Positions 1 to 9,239 of a stretch of 64,000 bases of DNA are shown here, in pieces (the first letter of the stretch is position 1; each line of letters opens with the position of its first letter). The notes under the pieces are model-generated. The model was not told the DNA's origin, made no database searches, and worked only from the letters and a program-made list of their open reading frames with translations. The position numbers were made by a program, and so were the translations under genes. This DNA comes from Cognataquiflexum rubidum (GTDB taxonomy: Bacteria; Bacteroidota; Bacteroidia; Cytophagales; Cyclobacteriaceae), in assembly GCF_022538115.1 (NCBI RefSeq), contig NZ_JAKZAL010000002.1, positions 1-64,000 of the forward strand, in the 5' to 3' direction.

Positions 1-80
1 ATCTTTAACAAATAACGATTGTCACTAGCTGTCACTTTATATTTATTTGGCCACTGGTATCATTGCGGATATACATAAAC

Positions 81-110
81 AAAAAAGCCCGAATAAATCG
101 GGCTTTTTTT
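81..110 (-). terminator. Rho-independent terminator of the zinc-ribbon/NIF3 unit
   Basis: A 12-bp perfect stem (AAAAAAGCCCGA / TCGGGCTTTTTT) with a 5-nt loop lies seven bases past the stop codon of the minus-strand gene that ends at 117. Read on the minus strand it finishes in a U-run. The A/T flanks are symmetrical, so it could act in both directions. Confidence 0.85.
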
Positions 111-116
111 ATGTTT

Positions 117-881
117 TTACACTCTACTTCTTTTTTTCTTCAATCCTTCTTCCTCGATTTCATCTTCGACACCGGCAAATACTCTACCGCAATGTTCACA
201 TACGATGATCTTTTTCTTTTCTCGGATATCCGCTTGTCTTTGGGGAGGTACCACGTTGAAGCAACCTCCACAAGCACCTCTTTTTACCATTACCACTGCC
301 AAACCATTCTTGGCATTGGTTCGGATTTTGGAGTAAGATTTGATAAGTCTGTCTTCGATTTTCTTGACAGCTTTCTCTCTTTCACCCTTCAATTTGGTCT
401 CATCGTTTTCGCTTTCGGAAACAATGGTGCCCAATTCATCCTTTTTATTGTTGAGGTCTTTTTGTCTTTCCTTCAAAATTTCCTGAAGTTCATTCACTTC
501 ATTGTTTTTGAATTCAATTTTGGCTTGCGCCTCTCCAATTTTCTTTTTGGAGACCTGGATTTCCAAATCCTGCAACTCAAGTTCCTTGGTAATGGCGTCA
601 TACTCCCTGTTGTTTCTGACGTTCATCTGCTGTTCCTGATACTTTTTGATAAGTTTCTCGGATTCTTTGATGTTATCTTTGAATCTTTTGATATCATCTT
701 CCAAGGCTACAGTATCCGTGTGGAATTTTTGTAATCTGGTTTCGTATCCGGCTATTTCATCCTCAAGGTCTTGGACTTCTTCGGGGAGAGCTCCTCTAAC
801 TTTAAAAATCGAGTCAAGTTTGGAATCTAATTTTTGAAGGTTTAATAAGGCTTCAAGCTTCTGTGCAACTGTACTTTCCAT
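117..881 (-). CDS. Zinc-ribbon coiled-coil protein (C4-type, DUF164/zf-RING_7 family)
   Basis: This 254-residue protein is mostly helical coiled coil (about residues 5-180, dense in K/E/Q heptads). A C-terminal C4 zinc ribbon follows, visible as CGGC at about 204-207 and CEHC at about 228-231. Proteins with this architecture are widespread, are thought to bind nucleic acid or act in RNA or translation-related processes, and have no settled reaction. It sits 3 bp downstream of the NIF3-family gene, so the two are almost certainly co-transcribed, a pairing common in Bacteroidetes. The charged tail (EEEGLKKKRSRV) is typical. Family assignment is firm, function is not. Confidence 0.88.
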   Translation of the reverse strand: MESTVAQKLEALLNLQKLDSKLDSIFKVRGALPEEVQDLEDEIAGYETRLQKFHTDTVALEDDIKRFKDNIKESEKLIKKYQEQQMNVRNNREYDAITKELELQDLEIQVSKKKIGEAQAKIEFKNNEVNELQEILKERQKDLNNKKDELGTIVSESENDETKLKGEREKAVKKIEDRLIKSYSKIRTNAKNGLAVVMVKRGACGGCFNVVPPQRQADIREKKKIIVCEHCGRVFAGVEDEIEEEGLKKKRSRV

Positions 882-884
882 TTA

Positions 885-1985
885 CTACAGATAAGTTATG
901 GGATTTGTGATGACTTTTGTCAAATAGAGTGCAATATTAGTAAATTTTTGCGACAATATATTCCTGAGTAATTCTTTTGTATAAATTTCACTTTCATAAT
1001 GACCAATATCGCAAATAACCAGCTGATTTTCAGCGTCAAAGAATTCATGGTATTTGACATCCGAAGTGATAAATATGTCAGCACCCGCTCTTTTGGCGTC
1101 AGGAAGTAGAAATATCCCCGCACCACCACAGACTGCTATTTTCTTAACTTTTTTACCAAGGAGGTGGGTGTGCTTGATTGTGATAAGGTTCATCTTGAGT
1201 TTTAGCAATTCCAAAAACTCCTTTTCATCCATTTCTTCATTTAATTCAGCGATCATCCCTGCTCCGACTTCCTGATTTTCATTTTCTAATTTTTGGATGA
1301 AAAATGCCACTTCCTCGTATGGATGTGCTTCCCGGAGAGCATGAAGGACCTTTCTTTCCAAGTAACTTGGCAAGAGTACTTCAATCCTCGTTTCGGGTTC
1401 GCGGTGTGCTGCTTCCGGAGTTCCTTTGTTTGGATTTGCACTTATTGATGGAGTGAACGTACCAATGCCTTCAGCCAAAAAGCTGCAACTTGAATACTCT
1501 CCAATTTTCCCGGCACCGGCATCAAAAAGAGCTTTCAGGACTTTTTCAGTAGCCTCATGTGGGGCAAAGGTTACCAACTTTAAAAGAATTTCTTTTTTGG
1601 GTTGTAGGATCTTGGTGTTTTTTAATCCGATGACATCACAGATTTTCTTGTTTACTCCGTGGGCAACATGGTCAAGATTGGTGTGGATGGCATAAATTGC
1701 AATATCGTTTTTGATTGCTTTGATGACCGTCTTTTCGACATAATTCCGTCCGGTCAAACTTTTTAATCCTTTGAAAATAATCGGATGATGTGCTACTATC
1801 AGGTTGCAGCCTAATGAAATCGCCTCATCGACCACCGCTTCTGTAGCGTCAAGAGTGCACAATACACCTTTTAGTGTATCATGGGGATTGCCTGTAATCA
1901 ATTGGGCATTGTCATATGATTCTTGGTAGGATGGCGGAGCGATTTTCTCCAGGTAGGAAACGATGTCCTTGATCTTGTAAACCAT
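885..1985 (-). CDS. NIF3-like dinuclear metal centre protein (YbgI/YqfO family)
   Basis: At 366 residues this is the long YqfO-type form, with a PII/CutA-like insert at about 130-240 between two halves of the metal-binding fold. Metal-ligand motifs are visible: LIVAHHPIIF (about 62-71), HTNLDH (about 100-105) and a C-terminal GHYESE. Family members form hexameric toroids with a di-metal site. The old name GTP cyclohydrolase I type 2 is not well supported, and the physiological substrate is unknown. The start codon faces lpxK across a 42-bp divergent gap. It leads a two-gene unit with the zinc-ribbon protein. Confidence 0.9.
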   Translation of the reverse strand: MVYKIKDIVSYLEKIAPPSYQESYDNAQLITGNPHDTLKGVLCTLDATEAVVDEAISLGCNLIVAHHPIIFKGLKSLTGRNYVEKTVIKAIKNDIAIYAIHTNLDHVAHGVNKKICDVIGLKNTKILQPKKEILLKLVTFAPHEATEKVLKALFDAGAGKIGEYSSCSFLAEGIGTFTPSISANPNKGTPEAAHREPETRIEVLLPSYLERKVLHALREAHPYEEVAFFIQKLENENQEVGAGMIAELNEEMDEKEFLELLKLKMNLITIKHTHLLGKKVKKIAVCGGAGIFLLPDAKRAGADIFITSDVKYHEFFDAENQLVICDIGHYESEIYTKELLRNILSQKFTNIALYLTKVITNPITYL

Positions 1986-2027
1986 ATTTTTTGTTTTACT
2001 TTGTCCAAAATTAAGGAAAAATAGCCA

Positions 2028-3083
2028 ATGCGCTGGTACGACCCTTTTCTTTATCCTTTTGCTTTGCTATATGATGGTGTCACCAGATACCGCAACGGCA
2101 TGTTTGACAGCGGGAAAAAGAGAAGCACCGAATTTTTGATCCCGACAGTGGTAGTGGGAAATCTGAATCTCGGCGGTTCGGGAAAAACACCGATGGTGGA
2201 ATTCTTGGTAGAATCGTTGAAAGACCATTACCGATTGGCAACATTAAGCCGTGGATATGGCCGAAAAACCAAAGGGTTTTTATTGGCGGAGCAGAATTTG
2301 GGACCGACTGACTTAGGGGATGAGCCGTTTCAGATTTTTTCCAAATACGGGAATGAAGTCACCGTGGTAGTTGGGGAGGAAAGAGTCATGGCGATTCCGC
2401 AGATTATCTACCACAGACCCGAAACAGAATTGATAATCCTGGATGATGCATTCCAACACCGATATGTGAAAGCTGATTTGCAAATCCTGTTAACAACCTT
2501 TCAAAACCCCTTTTTCAAAGACAGAGTATTGCCTTTGGGTACCCTTCGGGAAAGTGCGGATGGGGCCGGAAGGGCTGATCTGATCATCGTAACCAAATGC
2601 CCTGCTTCGATTACTGAAGAGGAAAAATCAGTTTTTCAAAAGGAAATCAGGAATTATGCAGATGTCCCGATTTTATTTGCCGGCATAAAATATGGAAATC
2701 CGGAACCTCTTTTTCAGCCAAATTCAAAGCTGCTCAAGAAAGTCATTCTTGTTTCGGGCATTGCCAATGATGGTTTATTTAAAGAGGCTGCCGGTAAAAG
2801 GTTTCAGGTATTGGAAACCATAACCTTTGCAGACCATCATCGGTATACATCAGCAGATGTCCGTAGAATCCTTGAATTGGTCAAAAAACACGAAGGTGCA
2901 ATGGTTTTGACCACTGAAAAGGACGCAGTAAAACTTAAAGATGGTGCTTTTCATGATTATTTGGCAGAAATTCCGATTTTTGCCCTGCCTATCAAAGTTG
3001 ATATGGACCAAAACGATAGCCAATACCTGATTGAGCGCATCACCAATATTGTCAAGGACAAAGCATATATCCGTGAGATTTAA
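2028..3083 (+). CDS. lpxK: Tetraacyldisaccharide 4'-kinase
   Basis: LpxK phosphorylates the 4' position of the lipid A disaccharide precursor at the inner membrane, the sixth step of the Raetz pathway. The 351-residue protein begins with the family pattern RWYDPFLYPFALLYDGVTR, a membrane-associating helix. A Walker-A-like P-loop GNLNLGGSGKTP follows at residues 44-55, with ILDDAFQHR further on. The length is normal for Bacteroidetes LpxK. No other lipid A gene is adjacent. The end of the gene overlaps the start of the downstream porin, so translation of the two is probably coupled. Confidence 0.95.
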   Translation: MRWYDPFLYPFALLYDGVTRYRNGMFDSGKKRSTEFLIPTVVVGNLNLGGSGKTPMVEFLVESLKDHYRLATLSRGYGRKTKGFLLAEQNLGPTDLGDEPFQIFSKYGNEVTVVVGEERVMAIPQIIYHRPETELIILDDAFQHRYVKADLQILLTTFQNPFFKDRVLPLGTLRESADGAGRADLIIVTKCPASITEEEKSVFQKEIRNYADVPILFAGIKYGNPEPLFQPNSKLLKKVILVSGIANDGLFKEAAGKRFQVLETITFADHHRYTSADVRRILELVKKHEGAMVLTTEKDAVKLKDGAFHDYLAEIPIFALPIKVDMDQNDSQYLIERITNIVKDKAYIREI

Positions 3084-5031
3084 ATCTATCCTGTTTCTTT
3101 TTTTGTTATCCTGTTTTTGGAACTTTGGTATTCAGGCGCAGGTCAGGCCGAGAGTTCCCCAGACCGGTAATCCTACAGGTATCCCTCCACAGCAAAATCA
3201 AGAAAGAAACCTAGAGGAAAGCGGTGAATCCCAAGGCAGAAAAAAGCTGATTGACGACAGTACAAAAATGGTTTTCGGACCCAATACAAGCCTTTATTTT
3301 TTGGAAAAGGATGTAAAAAAGAATCGGATCAGAAAAATTGAGGGTGACACTTCACTGTATAATTTCCATTATTTTGAACCTGTGGCCAAGTCAGGATGGA
3401 TGTATCAGGACCTTGGAAATGTAGGAAGTGCCGCCAAACCGATATTTTATCAATTGCCTTCCATGATCGGAACCACTTCAGGTTTCGAGGCTTACGATCC
3501 TTACTATTTTGGGCCGGACAGCATGCGGTATTATGACACCAAGTCTCCCTACACGCAGATGAATGCTTTTTTTGGAGGGGGCAACAGAAATATGCTGGAC
3601 CTGGTTTTTGCAAGGAATATCAACCCTAGGTGGAACATGGGATTCAATTTTAAGACCATCAGGGCTAGAAAAACCCTCAATCCCAATGCGAGGGATGATA
3701 ATTTGACTGAGCAAAATGCCTATGCCCTTCATACAAATTACAGATCTGAAGATGGGAAGTATTTTCTTTTGGGGAGTTTTTCACGAATGCGGCATGAAGT
3801 AAACGAACAAGGAGGCATAATTTCTCCGGATTTTGATTCGACTTCTTTGCTTTTTGCTTATGAAGATGCCAAAGTATGGCTGCGGGAATCCCAAGCAGTT
3901 GACCTCAGGCAGGATTATCACCTCTATCATGAATATGAACTTGTCAAGGGCTGGCAAGTGTATCATATATTTGATAGGAGAAAGCAAGATGTGTCATTCT
4001 TTTCACCACTTACAACTTCAGATTCTGCATTTTTTAATATTTTCAGTCCGGACAGGTTTTTAGATCAGGATACTACTTATAATAGAAACCAATTTACAGA
4101 TTGGCGGAATGAATTGGGATTCAAAGGAGATTTAGGGCCGCTCTATTATAATGCATTTGTTAAATTCAGGAGTGGCAGACTCATTTCTCCTAATTTTGAT
4201 AAACCGGGATCATTCAGTGAAATTTTTATTGGGGGAGCGCTGCGTGGGGAAATCAGCGAAAAATGGCGGTTTGAGGCAGAAGGAGAATATTCTTTGCCAG
4301 ATGCCTTCAGGATCAAAGGCACTTTTGTATCTCCCTATTTGGAGGCTACTTACACCAAAGCACTTTACAAGCCAACCGCCATGCAGCAGTTTTACGTGGG
4401 AAATCACCATAAATGGGAAAATAACTTTGAAAATATAGGGGTAGACCAGATCCAGGCAGTTTTGAAAGCGGATTTTAAAAGCATGTCCATCAGGCCTAAT
4501 GTGACTTTAAACAGGATCAATAATTATGTCTTTTTTAACAAAGACCAAAAAGCAACCCAAGCAGATGGGGAGGCATTTATGGTGATTCCCGGTTTGAAAT
4601 TTTCAGTGAACCTCAACAGAAAAATGTTCTTTGAGGCCGATGCGTATTATACTTTGATTACAGGAGATGGCAAAGATAATTTCAGGATTCCCGAAATATT
4701 GGTGAATTCGCGGATTTTTTATGAAAGTCCGATGTTTGACGAGAATATTTTTGTTCAGATCGGCTTGGAAGGAAGGTACAGAAGCGATAACCTCGCGGAC
4801 TTCTATAATCCGGCTTTCCAACAATTCTTTATCCAAAATACGTTCAATGTCTTTGCTTATCCGGTCGTGGATTTTTTCTTCAATGCCAGAATCAACAGAA
4901 CCAGGATTTTGCTCAGAATGAATCATATCAATATGAATATGATGAGCCAGCCGGGATATTTTGTGACACCGTATTTTACCGGGTTGAGAAGAGCATTGGA
5001 CATCGGTATCAGTTGGCCTTTATTTGATTGA
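3073..5031 (+). CDS. Putative outer-membrane porin (Porin_10-type)
   Basis: A predicted beta-barrel outer-membrane protein of about 652 residues. From the GTG at 3073 the N-terminus reads MRFKSILFLFLLSCFWNFGIQAQ, a clean signal peptide ending in AQA-like cleavage residues, so this start is preferred over an upstream TTG at 3031. It overlaps the lpxK stop by 11 bp. After a Pro/Gln-rich segment comes the conserved entry FGPNTSLYFLEKD, then many alternating aromatic strands (NMGFNFK, YALHTNYRS) and a terminal aromatic strand (DIGISWPLFD). This matches the Bacteroidetes putative porin family PF14121. The substrate is unknown. Confidence 0.75.
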   Translation: MRFKSILFLFLLSCFWNFGIQAQVRPRVPQTGNPTGIPPQQNQERNLEESGESQGRKKLIDDSTKMVFGPNTSLYFLEKDVKKNRIRKIEGDTSLYNFHYFEPVAKSGWMYQDLGNVGSAAKPIFYQLPSMIGTTSGFEAYDPYYFGPDSMRYYDTKSPYTQMNAFFGGGNRNMLDLVFARNINPRWNMGFNFKTIRARKTLNPNARDDNLTEQNAYALHTNYRSEDGKYFLLGSFSRMRHEVNEQGGIISPDFDSTSLLFAYEDAKVWLRESQAVDLRQDYHLYHEYELVKGWQVYHIFDRRKQDVSFFSPLTTSDSAFFNIFSPDRFLDQDTTYNRNQFTDWRNELGFKGDLGPLYYNAFVKFRSGRLISPNFDKPGSFSEIFIGGALRGEISEKWRFEAEGEYSLPDAFRIKGTFVSPYLEATYTKALYKPTAMQQFYVGNHHKWENNFENIGVDQIQAVLKADFKSMSIRPNVTLNRINNYVFFNKDQKATQADGEAFMVIPGLKFSVNLNRKMFFEADAYYTLITGDGKDNFRIPEILVNSRIFYESPMFDENIFVQIGLEGRYRSDNLADFYNPAFQQFFIQNTFNVFAYPVVDFFFNARINRTRILLRMNHINMNMMSQPGYFVTPYFTGLRRALDIGISWPLFD

Positions 5032-5033
5032 CC

Positions 5034-5645
5034 ATGAGTTGGGAAGAAAGTACGAAACAGAAAATGCTGCATTTGCAGCTTCCAACCGATCCGAGGTGGG
5101 TCAATATTGCCCAAATGAATATCGTGGATATTTTGGTCGACCATGCTTATTGTGAACAAAAGGCGGCGTCATCGTGTATTTCTTTGATAGTTAATTTCCA
5201 TGAATTCACTGATGTGGTGGATACTCTGACTCCGGTGGTAGCAGAAGAATGGGGGCATTTTGAAAGGGTGATGGAACAACTCCGAAAAAGGGAAATTCCT
5301 TTTGGTAAACCCCGGAAGGACGAGTACGTAATCAAGCTAAGTCAGTTTGTAAGAAAAGGGGGAAGCAAAGTGATGCAGCTGACGGAATATCTGCTGATGA
5401 ACGCGCTGATTGAAGCCAGAAGCTGTGAGAGGTTTAAGCTTTTATCCAAAGAAATCCAAGACGGAGAGCTACAAAAATTCTATTACGAATTGATGGTATC
5501 GGAGGCGGGGCATTTTGTCAATTTCCTTGATTTGGCCAGAAAATACCAAGACCCCGAAAAAGTCAATGCACGGTGGAAAGAATGGTTGGAATACGAAGCC
5601 GAGGTGATCCAAAACCTTGAAATCAGAGGTGATCGGATGCATTAA
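5034..5645 (+). CDS. miaE: tRNA-(ms2io6A)-hydroxylase
   Basis: MiaE is a non-haem di-iron monooxygenase that hydroxylates the isopentenyl side chain of ms2i6A at position 37 of tRNAs reading U-starting codons. The 203-residue protein carries ferritin-like helices with the di-iron ligands in view: an early DHAYCEQKA, then EEWGHFERV (ExxH), EARSCERF and SEAGHFVNF (ExxH). The ATG at 5034 starts 2 bp after the porin stop. The in-frame TTG at 5028 is less likely. It probably forms one transcript with lpxK and the porin. MtaB, which makes another position-37 modification, is encoded at 16911-18230. Confidence 0.9.
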   Translation: MSWEESTKQKMLHLQLPTDPRWVNIAQMNIVDILVDHAYCEQKAASSCISLIVNFHEFTDVVDTLTPVVAEEWGHFERVMEQLRKREIPFGKPRKDEYVIKLSQFVRKGGSKVMQLTEYLLMNALIEARSCERFKLLSKEIQDGELQKFYYELMVSEAGHFVNFLDLARKYQDPEKVNARWKEWLEYEAEVIQNLEIRGDRMH

Positions 5646-5779
5646 TCGGGACGGATTTGCCGGAAAGGATTTTTAACAGAAATTATTTTCAGTTTGTGCC
5701 CGATATTTTCACCATTATGCTTATTATTAAAACTGCAATTCAAAATTTATTATTGAAATTGTTCTAATCCGTACAAATC

Positions 5780-7024
5780 ATGAATCTGGTCGAAAATATC
5801 AAAGAAGCCCTCAGGTCAGTCAAAGTCAATTTACTGAGAACCGTATTGACGGGAACCATCATCGCCATAGGCATCATGTCCCTTGTTGGGATGTTGACAG
5901 CCATTGATGGTATCAAAGCCCAGATTGCTGATAGTTTTTCAGGCTTGGGTGCCAATAATTTTGATGTCAGGTCAAAAGGTTTTTCAGGTGGAAGGGGAGT
6001 TCAGCAAGGCGTTTCTGAAAAAAATTATCCCATTGTGAGGTACAAAGAGGCTTTGAAATTTCAGGAAGAATTCAATTCTACGGGTCCTTCCACAGTTTTT
6101 ACTTCTGTCACAGGTGCCGCTGAGGTAAAAAGAGGTTCAAAAAAGACCAATCCCAATGTAAGGGTGACAGGTGGCGATGACATGTATTTCAACATCAAGG
6201 GTTTGAAGATTGAAAAAGGCCGGAACTTCAGCAACACCGAAGTTCGGTATGGCAACAATGTATGCGTCATCGGATTGGATCTGGTCGAAACACTTTTTGA
6301 AAAAAATGAAGATCCGTTAAATGATTTCATTACTGTTTTTGGCAGAAGATATACAGTTGTTGGGATTTTGGAGAAGCAGGGAAGTGTCGGTGGTGGTTCC
6401 GGGGCGGATAGGGCTATTTTTATACCTGTAGAAAATGCGAGCAGACTCGACGCAAATGGAACTTTTCGTTTTTCTATCACAGCAAGTGGTTCCGATCCAT
6501 TGAAACTGGAATACGAAATGGGACAGGCCACAGGCATGATGAGGAAAATCCGACAGGATAAAATTGGTCAAGAAGATTCTTTCGAATTGGTCAAAAGTCA
6601 ATCGGTGGGAGAGAGTCTGGAGGAGGTTGCAGGATATCTTAGGATTGGGGGCTTTGGGATAGGTTTTATTACCCTTTTGGGGGCATCGATTGGATTGATG
6701 AATATCATGCTGGTGTCTGTGACAGAAAGAACCCGCGAGATCGGAATCAGAAAAGCGCTTGGCGCCACTCCGCTTAGGATCAGACAACAATTCCTCATTG
6801 AAGCCATTGTCATCTGTATTTTAGGAGGGATTTTAGGAGTAATCATTGGTATAGCAATCGGAAACGTAGTTGCCAATCTCATTGGACCGGGAGGGTTTTT
6901 GATTCCATGGCTTTGGATAATTGTTTCTTTTGGGATATGTATTTTTGTCGGGCTTGCTTCAGGATATTTCCCTGCCAGAAAGGCAAGCAAGCTAGATCCG
7001 ATCGAATCCTTACGTTACGAATAA
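5780..7024 (+). CDS. MacB/FtsX-type ABC transporter permease
   Basis: This 414-residue inner-membrane protein has the MacB layout. There is one N-terminal membrane helix (about 20-42, [21 protein letters not shown]) and a large periplasmic domain (about 50-275). Three C-terminal helices form the FtsX core, including [22 protein letters not shown] and the closing [17 protein letters not shown]. Family members move peptides, lipoproteins or drugs mechanically across the periplasm. The partner ATPase and membrane-fusion protein are not in the neighbourhood, so the substrate cannot be inferred. It lies 13 bp before the GMC oxidoreductase gene, with which it may be co-transcribed. Confidence 0.88.
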   Translation: MNLVENIKEALRSVKVNLLRTVLTGTIIAIGIMSLVGMLTAIDGIKAQIADSFSGLGANNFDVRSKGFSGGRGVQQGVSEKNYPIVRYKEALKFQEEFNSTGPSTVFTSVTGAAEVKRGSKKTNPNVRVTGGDDMYFNIKGLKIEKGRNFSNTEVRYGNNVCVIGLDLVETLFEKNEDPLNDFITVFGRRYTVVGILEKQGSVGGGSGADRAIFIPVENASRLDANGTFRFSITASGSDPLKLEYEMGQATGMMRKIRQDKIGQEDSFELVKSQSVGESLEEVAGYLRIGGFGIGFITLLGASIGLMNIMLVSVTERTREIGIRKALGATPLRIRQQFLIEAIVICILGGILGVIIGIAIGNVVANLIGPGGFLIPWLWIIVSFGICIFVGLASGYFPARKASKLDPIESLRYE

Positions 7025-7037
7025 TTTTTGATGTGGT

Positions 7038-8723
7038 ATGGAAAATACGTTTGATGCAATTGTAATAGGGTCAGGAATAAGTGGTGGATGGGCTGCAAAA
7101 GAACTTTGCGAGAAAGGCTTAAAGACACTTGTTCTTGAAAGAGGGAGGAATGTAGAGCACAAGAAGGATTATCCCACCATGACCTCTGCGCCTTGGGAAA
7201 TGCCTCACCGCAATCAGATTCCTTTGGCTGATAAATTGGAAAATCCTGTTGTCAATAAATGTTACGCTTACAAAGAAGACACAGCGCATTTTTTTGTAAA
7301 AGATACTGAGCATCCCTACATCCAAGAAAAGCCTTTTGACTGGGTCAGGGGTTATCAGGTTGGGGGCAAATCCCTGATTTGGGCGCGTCAGACACAGCGG
7401 TGGAGCAAATATGATTTTGAAGGTCCCGGCAGGGATGGTTTCGCTGTCGATTGGCCCATCAGGTACGATGATATTGATCCATGGTATAGCTATGTGGAGC
7501 GCTTTGTCGGCATCAGTGGCAACAAAGACGGAGTGGAAACTTTACCTGATGGCGAATTTTTGCCTCCATGGGAAATGAACTGTGTAGAAAAGGAAATCAG
7601 AGAAAGAATTGTGGCTGAGTTCAAGGATCGGCATGTGATGATCGGGAGGTGTGCCCATTTGACCCAACCTCAGGAGCATCACCTTCAGCAAGGCCGCGGT
7701 CAGTGCATGGCCCGCAACCAATGTTACCGTGGCTGTCCGTTTGGGGCCTATTTCAGTTCCAACTCAGCAACTTTGCCCGCCGCTGCTGCCACCGGAAACC
7801 TTACTTTAAGACCGGATTCTGTGGTGCATTCCATCATTTATGATGATCAGAAAGGGAAAGTCACCGGCGTCAGGATAGTGGACAGGAATACCAAAGAAGT
7901 GAGTGAGTATTTTGCCAAAGTTATCTTTTTGAACGCCGCAGCTCTCAATTCCAACCTCATCCTTCTCAACAGCAAATCGGCAAGATTCCCGAATGGGTTG
8001 GGTAATGACAATGGTTTACTTGGAAAATACGTTGCTTTTCATAATTATAGGGGAAATATATCTGCTTCCTACGAAGGCCATGAGGATTCTTTTTATTTTG
8101 GAAGAAGACCTACAGCTGTCATGATGCCTAATTTTAGGAATGTGAAGTCACAGGAAATGGACTTTCTTCGTGGGTATATGACTTTTTATACTGCCGGAAG
8201 AGGCGGTTGGGGCGGGGCAGGAGATGTACCATTTGGTGAAGAATTCAAAGAAAAAAATTCTGTTCCAGGACCTTGGGGTGTTTTTATGATGATGCAGGGG
8301 GAAACTATACCCAAAGAAACCAATTTTGTCAGCCTAAGCGCTACAGAGAAGGATGAATGGGGTATACCGCTTCTGAAAATAAAGGTCGAATACGATGAGA
8401 ATGATGAGAAAATCCTTCGGGATTTTTTTGAGCAAGGAACAGCAATGCTTGAAAAAGCAGGTTGCAAAAACATCCGTATTTCAGATTCCATGCAGGCACC
8501 CGGTCTTGATATCCATGAAATGGGAGGAGTAAGAATGGGCAAAGATCCCGAGACTTCCCTGCTTAATGGATGGAATCAAATGCACCTTTGTAAAAACGTA
8601 TTTGTCACCGACGGGGCCTGTATGACATCCACCGGGACCCAAAATCCCTCCATTACGTTCATGGCCTTGACAGCCCGCGCAGTAGATTATGCTGTAAAAA
8701 GTCTAAAGGATGGTTTGCTTTAA
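7038..8723 (+). CDS. GMC family FAD-dependent oxidoreductase
   Basis: The 561-residue protein has an N-terminal FAD dinucleotide fold (AIVIGSGISGGWAAKEL, about 9-25; LVLERG). The substrate half holds the GMC active-site signature DIHEMGGVRMG. The C-terminal FAD segment is VTDGACMTSTGTQNPSITFMAL, with the expected His and Asn. A Cys-rich stretch (GQCMARNQCYRGCPFGAYF) is typical of the gluconate-dehydrogenase-like GMC branch common in Bacteroidetes, which oxidises sugars or polyols, often with a small exported partner subunit. No signal peptide and no partner gene are visible here. The exact substrate is unknown. Confidence 0.88.
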   Translation: MENTFDAIVIGSGISGGWAAKELCEKGLKTLVLERGRNVEHKKDYPTMTSAPWEMPHRNQIPLADKLENPVVNKCYAYKEDTAHFFVKDTEHPYIQEKPFDWVRGYQVGGKSLIWARQTQRWSKYDFEGPGRDGFAVDWPIRYDDIDPWYSYVERFVGISGNKDGVETLPDGEFLPPWEMNCVEKEIRERIVAEFKDRHVMIGRCAHLTQPQEHHLQQGRGQCMARNQCYRGCPFGAYFSSNSATLPAAAATGNLTLRPDSVVHSIIYDDQKGKVTGVRIVDRNTKEVSEYFAKVIFLNAAALNSNLILLNSKSARFPNGLGNDNGLLGKYVAFHNYRGNISASYEGHEDSFYFGRRPTAVMMPNFRNVKSQEMDFLRGYMTFYTAGRGGWGGAGDVPFGEEFKEKNSVPGPWGVFMMMQGETIPKETNFVSLSATEKDEWGIPLLKIKVEYDENDEKILRDFFEQGTAMLEKAGCKNIRISDSMQAPGLDIHEMGGVRMGKDPETSLLNGWNQMHLCKNVFVTDGACMTSTGTQNPSITFMALTARAVDYAVKSLKDGLL

Positions 8724-9036
8724 CCAGTCAAAAAAGGATAGGGATTTTGTATTTCGGTCTTTATTTTGATCCTTCTATGGGTGCAGAATGGCGAAGGCGC
8801 TAGGTTTAGGTTCATCTACCTCTTTTTATTTTTTGAATTTGTTATTCAATTGATCTTGAACTATCTTTCATTTGAACGTTTTGATGAGTAGTCCAATTAC
8901 AAATTGGAAAAGATAAAAGGGTGTAATTTCAAATTACACCCAGTCGTAACATCAGGCGTTTGACTACACCCAGAGGGGGGAAGGATAAAAAGGGTTTAAT
9001 TGCAAATTACACCCAGTCGTAGCCTTAGGCGTTTGA
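8724..9036. other. Gene-free segment with REP-like repeats
   Basis: No coding region is supported here. The first part is AT-rich spacer. The second part holds the palindrome TCCAATTACAAATTGGA (8892-8908) and two copies of a REP-like repeat described separately. All frames are interrupted by stops. Confidence 0.6.
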
Positions 9037-9045
9037 CTACACCCA
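8919..9045. repeat. Two tandem REP-like hairpin repeats
   Basis: Copies at 8919-8972 and 8992-9045 (period 73) share about 50 bases. Each starts with a palindrome; in copy 1 it is GGGTGTAATTT-C-AAATTACACCC, an 11-bp stem, and in copy 2 the same arm has mismatches. Each continues with CCAGTCGTA and GGCGTTTGACTACACCCAG, whose AGTC/GACT ends can pair around a smaller GCC/GGC stem. Two linked hairpins of this size resemble REP elements mobilised by RAYT transposases, but no such transposase is in the window. Copy 2 is more degenerate than copy 1. Confidence 0.7.
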
Positions 9046-9228
9046 GTTGGGAAAAAAAATGGTTATGAACATGCAAATTATTGGATAGGAATGGGGGTCT
9101 TCTTTTTAACTGTTTTAAATCATGCTGCAGCTATAATTGGTGTAGGATATGGTGCTGTTCAATTAAACTCATATCTATATAATGGTAAAACGGCTGAAGA
9201 AAATATAGGTAAGGCAATTGGATTTTAG
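9037..9228 (+). pseudogene. 3' remnant of a larger gene, possibly a polymorphic-toxin tail
   Basis: The frame is open from just after the stop at 9034 to TAG at 9226 and encodes NGYEHANYWIGMGVFF..., a glycine/alanine-rich hydrophobic stretch, then NGKTAEENIGKAIGF. No upstream start or larger frame is intact; the preceding bases are the REP-like repeat. An ATG at 9091 would give 45 residues. The low GC, the membrane-active look and the small membrane protein 11 bp downstream suggest the last part of a secreted toxin whose front has been lost. This is inference; no family is recognised. Confidence 0.35.
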
Positions 9229-9239
9229 AATAATTGGAT

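Noticed and set aside
63-734. Plus-strand open frame of 223 codons at the left edge
   Set aside because: It is the complement of the zinc-ribbon coiled-coil gene; the Phe/Leu-rich product is the usual shadow of Lys/Glu-rich coding.
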